Below, one piece after another: positions 15,368-22,227 of a stretch of 22,227 nt of DNA. The position numbers and the translations under genes are program-made. Source of the DNA: Sphaeroforma sirkka (taxonomy: Eukaryota; Opisthokonta; Ichthyosporea; Ichthyophonida); assembly GCA_001586965.3 (NCBI GenBank), contig LUCW03001740.1, positions 1 to 22,227 of the forward strand, written 5' to 3'. The notes beneath the pieces were generated by a model. It saw nothing but the letters and a program-made list of their open reading frames with translations. It was not told where the DNA came from and searched no databases. Each line of letters begins with the position of its first letter. Within the stretch, counting starts at the first letter, position 1.

Positions 15368-15581
15368 AACGTTCTCCCTCCTCAGGAGGCGACGTGCTTC
15401 ATTTATTAGTAATTATAAAGAGTAATCCTGAAATGACTGACTCTTAAATGAGTCATCAGTCATGTGCTGTAAAACCAGCAAAACCCTAAAACCCAGTTTA
15501 TCAGATTATTCTGATAAACTGTAATACGATAATAAACCTAAAATAATCAAATAAACCCTAAGTACTTGAATTCTGACCACA
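15368..15581 (-). repeat. Probable 3' LTR segment of element 2
   Basis: On the minus strand it follows directly after a G9 polypurine tract (15583-15591) and can begin TGTGGTC, as an LTR would. It carries a 12-bp-arm hairpin (15494-15521: CAGTTTATCAGA/TCTGATAAACTG) and a minus-strand AATAAA within CTAATAAATG that could serve as a polyadenylation signal. The far end of the LTR is not defined, and the 5' partner lies outside the window. Confidence 0.4.
15494..15521. other. Strong hairpin, 12-bp arms
   Basis: Perfect 12-bp inverted repeat around a TTAT loop. The inner 8 bp of the stem and the loop are kept exactly in the diverged copy at 15175-15194, which suggests conservation. It could be a transcript-end or packaging structure; this is inference. 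Confidence 0.6.
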
Positions 15582-15582
15582 A

Positions 15583-15591
15583 CCCCCCCCC
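15583..15591 (-). promoter_or_regulatory. Candidate polypurine tract of element 2
   Basis: Nine G on the minus strand directly before a TTGTGG sequence that could start the 3' LTR. Plus-strand DNA synthesis in LTR elements starts from such tracts. Confidence 0.45.
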
Positions 15592-15654
15592 AAACTGAAG
15601 CACTGAACAAGGAGTGTGCCAGTTTCAGAGATGATAAGAATTGCATAGTACCTT

Positions 15655-16225
15655 ATGTGCTGGCATTATCCTCGAGAGCTAGAGCATTGTGCATGGCAAA
15701 CAATGCCCAAGGAGTTGTCGAGAGATTGCATTTGCTGGTATTTATCCTCAGAGAGCTAGAGTGGCTCATTGTGCTGGCATTTTTTACCTCAGAGAGCTAG
15801 CTGACGATGTTACGTCTCGAGCGAGTGGTCGTGTTTGAATTCTTGAGCTCGAGTTCATCTGTGTCAGCATATAGAGTTTTTATACTACAAGCTAGGACTG
15901 TGGTTTGTGTCGGGAGAAAAACTGCCAGTGGCAGAAACCGTGCAAACCATTAACCTGCTGTTTCAAAACAAAGCCCAAGGAGTTGTTTGATTGATTTCGC
16001 TGTGTTTATACTCGGAAGCTAGAGTGGCTCATTTAACCTCGGGAGCTAGAGTCGCTGACAATTTTCCCTCAAGAGCTCGAGAGGCTGGTTTATACTGGGA
16101 GCTAGAGAGTTGCTGGTTTATACTCGGGAGCTAGAGTCGCTGCTTTTTATACCTCAAGAGCCTTGAGTGGCTGGTTTATACTCGGGAGCTAGAGTTGCTG
16201 GTTTATGCTCCAGAGCTTGAGCTCG
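15655..16225 (-). repeat. 3' UTR degenerate tandem repeat of element 2
   Basis: About ten or more units of roughly 25-30 bp built on GCTGGTTTATACTCGGGAGC followed by TAGAGT, best preserved at 16080-16225 and increasingly degenerate to the left (GCTGGCATTATCCTCGAGAG, GCTAGAG). A longer block, CCCAAGGAGTTGT, also occurs twice (about 15708 and 15978). This is a hypervariable 3' UTR of the type seen in other Ty3/gypsy lineages. Confidence 0.75.
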
Positions 16226-16260
16226 ATATCCGAGAACAAAGTTATATTGAAGATAAAGTA

Positions 16261-16986
16261 TTAGAACTGTGCACGTTGGCGCTTACGTGTCCGTGTCTGC
16301 GAAGCTTTGTGGTAGGCCGCGATAACGTTGGCATCATCAAAAGCTTCTGCTGTTTCCCACGTTGGTTCGCCTTCTCGCCATCTCACCAGGTATTCTAATT
16401 TCCCCGTCTCATCATTCGTACGATGTGTGATAATATGGCGAAACTCCACCCCTCCTTCGGTCCATAAGTCTTCGTTAATTGGTGGGTCTGTGCGTCTATG
16501 CACTAAACGGAGGAGTTCCACCCGTACCGGTTTGGTCTTGAATTCTGGTGGGGCGGAACCATCCTTGTTCGCTAACTCGTAGCGTTGGCCGTGTCTAGCT
16601 TTGACTACATATGGTCCAAACAATGGCCGCATAGCCTTCGTTGTTCGGCCTTCTGATCGTACCATGACCACATCTCCTTCGTCGAAATGTACCAAGTCGT
16701 GAGCATGCAGGCGGTCAAATGTCGTCGTAAGCTTGCCTGTATACTTCTTGGTAATGTGGTGGAGGGTCGGCAATATAGTGTCCTGTAACTGGTCTAATCG
16801 TTGTGCCCAGGTGTCATTCGTCATCGGCTGAGAATCCGGTAACTCGTCCGTGAAATCGGCGAACGGAACATGGCGGCGGCCAAAGTACACGCTAAACGGT
16901 GCACTCTTATGGCGACGGGATATCCGAAGGTTCTGGTATAGCATCGTAAACGGAAGGCGTTCGTCCATCGAAGGGAACTGCCTCAC
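16261..16986 (-). pseudogene. Element 2 integrase C-terminus with GPY module and chromodomain
   Basis: An open frame of 241 codons that aligns throughout with residues about 639-866 of the element 1 frame: NLRISRRHK, YFGRRHVPFADFTD, GDVVMVRSEGRTTKAMRP, FGPYVVKAR, KPVRVELLRLVHR, and the chromodomain with YLVRWREGEPTWETAEAFDD. It ends in a basic tail (TRKRQRAQF). The chromodomain would bind modified histone tails and guide insertion. The start is artificial: the preceding integrase core is in another frame. Confidence 0.8.
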
Positions 16987-17699
16987 AGCATTGTCGAATA
17001 GAACGTGTAATCTCCTTGTGACGTCGTTCTGCCGCGCCCAGCACTTGGGGTCGATATGGTGGAGACACCTTATGTAGCATCCCCACTTCCTGGACCAGAA
17101 GCTCCACTAACTTGTTGGTGAACTCCTTCCCCATGTCTGTTTGATTTTACGGGGAAACCATGTTCGCCAAAAAATCTCTATGAGTGTCTGTGTCGTGGTT
17201 TCTTTGTCTTGTCCGGTGGCTCGAAGGATAGAATAGCCTGTGGCGATGTCCAAGACGTGAAGAATATAATTGTTCTTGCGTCTGACTCCAGTGGCATCGG
17301 GATGTAGTCCACTTGAATATGGTCCCACGGGTAGCGTGCATCGATGCTAATCATCGGGTGGAAACCTTTACGAAGTGTGTCCTGTCCCAAACATGTGCCA
17401 CATTGCCGCTTAACTTCTGTGGCTAACTCAAGTGCCCCTGGCCAAACGTGACCGTTCTGACGAAGTTGTTGGACTGTGTCCGCCGCCCCATGATGTCCTT
17501 GTTCGTGTTGCGCTTGCGTGAGTTGCGTACGACGCTGTTTCTCCGCCGGACTCGCTTGTGCAAACGCCGGTTGACCCTCTGCATCTGCCAGTGCCACTGA
17601 GATTTCTCGCGCTGTGTCTAAGCACATGACATATTTTGTATGCTTTGGTTCTGCAAAACCAAGTCGCTGTGAAAAACAGCGGGTCCAGTTTGAATCCAT
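16907..17699 (-). pseudogene. Element 2 integrase zinc finger and catalytic core (frameshifted)
   Basis: The minus strand reads in three successive frames. At 17699-17290: QLTQAQHEQGHH...CGTCLGQ (the HHCC zinc finger) and YPWDHIQVDYIPMP with the first catalytic Asp. At 17328-17160: YILHVLDIATGYSILRAT. At 17134-16907: MGKEFTNKLV, PPYRPQVLGAAERRHKE with the catalytic Glu. The middle Asp codon is present just before MGKEF but in a different frame from the previous block. Compared with element 1 the enzyme is complete in content but broken by at least three indels. Confidence 0.75.
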
Positions 17700-18432
17700 T
17701 GGGAGGACCCACCCGTGCTACTACGGTATGACCCCATGGTGTCTTTCCACATGCGTACTTAGCGTACTTGAGGAACGTGTGTGGTGTCCGTGGTACCAGC
17801 ACCGGTTCTGTCTGCAATAACTGCTTGAACAGGTCGAACCATGGTGCTCTTGGTACCCATGGTAGACATACTGTGGCCCGTGCGCCGTCGGCTCGTATCT
17901 TGCGTAACATCCTGTGTATCTGTTCCCAAGGCGGGTTCATCCATCCATCGACTATCGACCAGTCGTGGGCAAACGCTCCTTCCCCATCATCCTTCGTCCA
18001 GAACCGAGGAAGCTGAGCGTTGGTTGGGTCCGCAAATACATCTATGTCATTCGGTCCAAAGTGTTGTTGCGCTTGTTCAAAGTAACTAGGGAATAACTGC
18101 CAGCCGTCGGTATACATTATTTCGAGTTCGTCCTGCTCCGCTGTCCCCTCGTGTACTCTACTTAACATGTCCGGGAGCACATTTGACTCTCCTGGTATAT
18201 GCGATATGGTAAAGTTGAATGGCGCGATGATATGATGCCATCTCTGAAGCATCGGATTAAGCTTGAGCTGTGTGTTCATATATACAAGGGCCTTGTGGTC
18301 CGTGAAGACCGCAAACCGTTGCCCATCCAAGTATTCCCTGAAATGTGTCAGTCCATATACCAATGCCAGTAACTCCTTCATAGGTGTGGCGTAGTTCTGT
18401 TGCGCATGGTTCAGAGTCTTACTAAAGAACAT
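17661..18432 (-). pseudogene. Element 2 RNase H end and Dam-like domain
   Basis: This frame covers the second half of RNase H (PMKELLA, FTDHKALVYMN, LPDMLSR) and then the Dam-like domain (about 17758-18048): DIDVFAD, GAFAHDW, GWMNPPW, IHRMLRKIR, ATVCLPW, PVLVPRT, GKTPWGHTV. About 76 of 114 positions match element 1 by hand alignment. After about 17661 the frame leaves the homologous reading. The TDASDYG start of RNase H lies just upstream, separated by a one-base loss. Confidence 0.75.
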
Positions 18433-19200
18433 TAAGTAATGTTTCTTACCGTTGACCCATTGGAATAGCGCTCCCCTAAACCGTAATCGCTAGCGTCGGT
18501 TTCCAAGTTTAGAGGAATGCCGTCGACCGGAAAGTGTAACGCCACAGCATTCACCACTGCGTCTTTCATTGCCTGCCACGCCTGTGCATTCTCTCCTCCC
18601 AACGATCACCTATCAACTCCTTTGGTTTGAGTTTGCAAAATTCGCGCAAGGTGCAACCGTGTTCGCGAAATTAGGCAGATGTTCGTGGAGGTAATTTGCT
18701 AAACCCAACGCCGAGGCTATATCTTTGTACGTTGTTGGGCCAGTCGATCAGCTTGGCCTGCTTTTCATGGTCAATGTCAATGCCTTGTGCCGATACTTTC
18801 TTCCCTAGGATCATGACTTCGGAGATAGCGAAGTGGCACTTGGCGCTTAAAACTGTGGTATAAGCAAGCGTTGTATCACCTTCTGGTCCTAACGTGTTCG
18901 TCATAACCGTCACTGGCGATAACTATGTCATCGATATAGTGGTGAACCGGTAAGCCATCAAGTATTGTACTCAAGGTACGTTGAAACTAACGAGTACATG
19001 AAGACCGAACGGTGCTGATGTTACTGATAACGTTCGTGTTAAAACTCAAATAAGTATTGTGAGTCTGGATGGATGGGCATCGATATGTCCAGCGTCCGTA
19101 CAACCTTTGAGGCGAGATATGAGTTCGTTGACCTGGGGATCAGGAACTGGTCACCAGGAATAAGCTTTAACGGCACGCATGTTCTAAACACACGCGTACC
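18433..19200 (-). pseudogene. Element 2 reverse transcriptase (heavily frameshifted)
   Basis: RT fragments in several frames: DQFLIPR, a shortened region around LDIS and HPDSQYLFEF, then YIDDIVIASDGYDEHVR (about 18890-18945) with the catalytic YIDD intact, then KCHFAISEVMILGKK and EKQAKLIDWP (18671-18840), then RNase H TDASDYG (about 18490-18515). Several small deletions separate these blocks. The order and motifs equal element 1. Confidence 0.7.
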
Positions 19201-19257
19201 TTCTTGACGTTGCCTTCCGCATCGAATGTCGGTACCGCAAGGAGAGGAAGATCGTCG

Positions 19258-19982
19258 TTACGTGATTACCAAATCCGTCAACCACTTCTTCACTTGTTCA
19301 TCCACATAGGGGAGCCATCGATCGGATACGAAGTTACGCGCCGATCGCCGCATCTGCAACGCTTGTTCATGGGTTACTGGATGGTTACTCTCACTCCCTT
19401 CCAGACGACAGCGCGCGTTGTCGGCAATTTTCGCATTGGCTTCCAAATCCTGTGCCAACCGTTGGCGTACATCGACGGGTTCCGTCGTGTTAGGTGCTTG
19501 TCGGCGTGGTATGGGTTCGAGGAGCTCTTCTAGTTCTGTGGGGTCTATTGGTGCAAGTGGCGATCGGATACCGCCTATGTATAGGCCCAAGCCTTTCAAC
19601 ATATCTTGCCCCACTATAACATCTATACCCGTCGGCAAGTTCATCAATTCTAATGAACCGTCGATAATTCTGGTACCCGTACCTTATAGGTACCACTTCC
19701 GTCGTCCCCAGTCGAGGAGTTCGCACCGCCTTGTCAGCTAAATATATAAATGACCCAGGTGGTGCCGGAGTTATTGGTCGGCCAAGGAGGTCTGCGGATG
19801 TCTGTGAGATACAACTTCTATTTGCTCCCGTGTCTATCAAGGCTTTTGAACGTACGTCCGTTGATTTGTACTTGAATATAGACTCGGTTGTCTGACGTCA
19901 GCAATGGGTCTTGTATTGCCATCACTGCTCCAATCGTGGTAACAAATATGAAGCTCCTATCCGACTCAGACACCCTCACCTC
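19258..19982 (-). pseudogene. Element 2 protease region (frameshifted)
   Basis: Starts directly after the gag TGA in the same frame (EVRVSESDRS), reaches SDNRVYIQVQING, shifts frame by one base, then shows IDTGANRSCIS (catalytic DTG), GSFIYLADKAVRT, another shift, and NLPTGIDVIVGQDMLKGLGLY. These match element 1's protease blocks one for one. The ORF at 19258-19647 continues to the spacer before RT (YVDEQVKKWLTDLVI). Confidence 0.75.
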
Positions 19983-21355
19983 TCATGCATGATCGGCTAC
20001 CGACTCCCACGTGTCATAGGTGTGGTTTGGTGTTGACGTCATGTGCTCGAAGTCTTCGTAAAGGATCGTGTTGATATGAATCTCTGTAGCTTCCGATGGT
20101 GGAGCCAAGTCTTCGTCCTGTGTAATCGCATTCACCTGTACTTGAGGCGTCGGACGTATTGTAACTACGTCTCTAGTCTGGGATGTATTCTGCCCCTGTC
20201 CTGCGGTTGACGTTGTGGACGGTCTGTGTACCGATTGTACGTCCCTCAAAGGACGGTTGTTGTCGTATAGCCTTGCCCGACCCTCTGCGCTCACCGCTTG
20301 CGACGCCCTGAAATGATGACACCGTGGGATGTGCCTACCACCTGGTGGCGCCTGTGCCTGGCACCCGCACAAGTCGTTGGTACCGTAGGTTGGGGCCGTT
20401 GAGTCCAATTCTGCGTTTGTCGTCTACTCGTCTGTAGGTTGGGGCGGCTATTGGTGTGGTCGCGACTTCCATTGGTCGTCGGGCCCTCGCGGTTGTTGCG
20501 ACCCTGGAAACGTGCTGTCGTACGTTGCTGTGCATCCTGAATGTCAGGGCTCAACAGCTGTATAAGCTCGTGTGTCTCCATCAGTTGCCATTTGGGATGC
20601 AACTGTAGAGTACGTTCATACGTACGGCCGTTGAGAGCTTCTTCTAACAGTTGTACAATGCAGTGGTTCACTAAATTCTGTTGGAAGTCGGCATCTGTCT
20701 GGCACCGTTCACGTGCCCTCCTGTGGTTCTCCATGAGCTGTGTCATTTGTTCCATAAGAGGAGTGTGCATGTTCCGACTTTGGCCTTGGCTAACTTGCGA
20801 AACGCGGGATCGACAGGTGGCTTGTGTTTCGTGCGAACAGATCTGTTCGATCTGTAGTTGAGGTGTGCATGTCTTCAACCGTTCAGAGTTGTCGCGGATG
20901 TAGTCCAGCGTTGACTTCTCCGCCTTGAAGTAAGATAGTACCTTATGAAACCATGTAAGGTTCCAACTCTCGTCCAGCCCTGCGATTTGTGCGTTCTTGA
21001 ACGCCTCGAGGAGAGCCCCTCTTGTGTCCCGTTCCATAATATCATGTAGGTAGTATCTGTTCGACGGCCAATCAGGCCACGTACGTGGTGAAGGTACGGG
21101 ACGCTTCTCTACCGGTCGGGACTCTAATGTAGCTCGAAGTGTCTCAATCACGCCCCGAAGAGCTTCAGCTCGAGCCGTGTTATTCTCCTCGATTGCTTGG
21201 CATAGCTCGTCACTTAACTGTAGTATCCGTGCGTGTAGCGCCTGTCGCCTTTTCTCGATACTAGCCGGTGTGGGCGGAGGCACTGTTGTCTCTCCTTCTC
21301 TCTTGTCGTTTAGGTGTCTGTACATATTCACTGGGCGCTTCTTTTCTCGCCCCAC
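19983..21355 (-). pseudogene. Element 2 Gag, capsid and nucleocapsid part
   Basis: Two overlapping frames. 21355-20291 holds the capsid-like region shared with element 1 (SDELCQ, PRTWPDWPSNRY, RDTRGALLEAFKNAQIAGLDESW, TLDYIRDN, NHCIVQLLEE, TYERTLQ, SPDIQ). 20408-19983 holds the end, with DLCGCQAQAPP..RHIPRC, the counterpart of element 1's long-loop zinc knuckle, then TWESVADHA and a TGA (19983-19985). A frameshift near 20400 separates the two. Both frames lack a natural ATG start. Confidence 0.75.
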
Positions 21356-22227
21356 TGACGTTGCTGTTGTTGGCGCAGGTTCGTACTTAATCGGTCCTGT
21401 CTATTCTTCACCGCCTGCTTACCTTGAGGATTCTGTCTGGCTAATACTTGTTCATGTGCGAACTCTTGAAAAGTTGGTGTGTTCTCACTGGCAGACAGAG
21501 TATCATCCTCCCTCGGTTGAACTGTCCTCTGACCCTGGTGATTTGTACCCCGAGTCCATAAAACGGACGCTCACAGCCTTCGGAAGGTAGGGTTGTCTTC
21601 GTCCTCTGGTACTGCCTGTACCCGTTCGTGTGCGTCAGAAGAACTCTCGCCTTAGCGGCCGGCCCTATTGTAGTTCGTCCGGCGTTTATGCGCTGTAACC
21701 TCTGTTCGTATTTTTCAAAGAGAGACTGCTGTTGTGTCATCAGCTCCGTGAGTTTTTCTGAGCTGACGATTGTTCCCGTGCCGTTTCCTTGTTTGTTGGT
21801 ACGGTTCCGGTGACGCTTCCGCTTGTTAGGTGGGGAGGCGTGGTGGGTCATTACTGGGAAATAAGGCCCCTGGAGTATCCCGAGACGAACGAGGGACAGC
21901 CCTTCACTGGCTACCTGTTCACCAATAAAAGTCTGACTACTGTCCGCACGCAGGTCGGGTACTTCCTTGTCTCACCCTCGAATATGACATCCTCGTCAGA
22001 TTGTGCAGGTCCATTTTTGCTGCTTGCTGTTGGTGGCTGCTTGTCGTCCGCGGAAATATGTGTGGAGCCCCAAGATGTGTCTGTTGTTGCCCCTCCAGAG
22101 CCTGACCTGAGAGTGCGGAGCGGAGCGTTCCGTATGGGACTGACGACGTTTAGTTCCACGTCGGTCGATATCATCTTCCTTGCGGCGCTCAGGATTCATG
22201 AGTTGCTGTCTACGACTTTGGCGGGGT
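21356..22227 (-). pseudogene. Element 2 Gag N-terminal region, runs off the window
   Basis: Read from the right edge: an Arg/Gln-rich frame already open at the edge (PRQSRRQQLMNPERRKEDD, 22227-21996), then another frame with a helical, coiled-coil-like stretch KLTELMTQQQSLFEKYEQRL (within 21851-21441), then a Gln/Arg-rich segment around 21355-21440 in a third frame. The basic character matches element 1's Gag start. At least two frameshifts and a stop break it. The true start and 5' LTR lie beyond 22227. Confidence 0.5.

Larger units (their letters stand above)
15583..22227 (-). mobile_element. Ty3/gypsy chromodomain retrotransposon, element 2 (5' end beyond window)
   Basis: Same order as element 1 on the minus strand: Gag (right), stop, protease, RT, RNase H, Dam-like domain, integrase, GPY module, chromodomain, repeat-rich 3' UTR, polypurine tract. 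It is a relative and not a recent duplicate; shared protein blocks are roughly two-thirds identical by eye. It carries many frameshifts (gag at least three, protease, several in RT, RNase H, after the Dam-like domain, and several in integrase). Most are single-base indels, so long-read assembly errors should be excluded before calling all of them real. Confidence 0.85.

Noticed and set aside
15655..16225. CRISPR-like array
   Set aside because: Units are degenerate, spacers are not unique fixed-length sequences, and the context is a eukaryotic retrotransposon 3' UTR.

Overview
The window is eukaryotic and dominated by transposable elements. One small gene for a secreted protein sits among the remains of at least three Ty3/gypsy-type retrotransposons, short LTR-like repeats, a miniature DNA-transposon candidate, a possible tRNA-derived SINE and long TA microsatellites. 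An intronless secreted ricin-B-type lectin in a repeat-rich setting with chromodomain Ty3/gypsy elements fits an oomycete (Phytophthora or downy-mildew type). That assignment is an inference; nothing in the sequence proves the taxon.

Layout. 87-462 and 4158-4532 are two nearly identical copies of a ~376-bp repeat with two strong hairpins. They bracket a 3.7-kb block holding a hAT-like miniature element (1735-1824), the lectin gene (2220-2918, + strand) and GC-rich CAGG tracts. 4533-6047 is a dead Ty3/gypsy fragment (protease, RT, truncated RNase H; minus strand), followed by a 180-bp LTR (6048-6227) and a 138-bp TA tract. 6540-12716 is Ty3/gypsy element 1 (minus strand): gag, protease and RT are broken, but one open frame of 878 codons still covers RNase H, an extra Dam-methylase-like domain, integrase and a chromodomain. 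12717-15600 is a repeat-rich spacer with a SINE-like box A/box B segment, TA tracts, a second 180-bp LTR and tandem LTR-like repeats. 15583-22227 is related element 2 (minus strand). It has the same domain order, many frameshifts and a 3' UTR tandem repeat, and its 5' end lies beyond the window.

The strongest points come from comparing elements 1 and 2. (a) Both carry a well conserved Dam-like domain with an NPPW motif between RNase H and integrase. (b) In both, gag and pol lie in the same frame and are separated by one stop codon at the homologous position (TAG in element 1, TGA in element 2), which points to stop-codon readthrough as the way Gag-Pol is made. (c) Both carry degenerate tandem repeats of the same type in the 3' UTR. 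The lectin is the only gene I would call a host gene.
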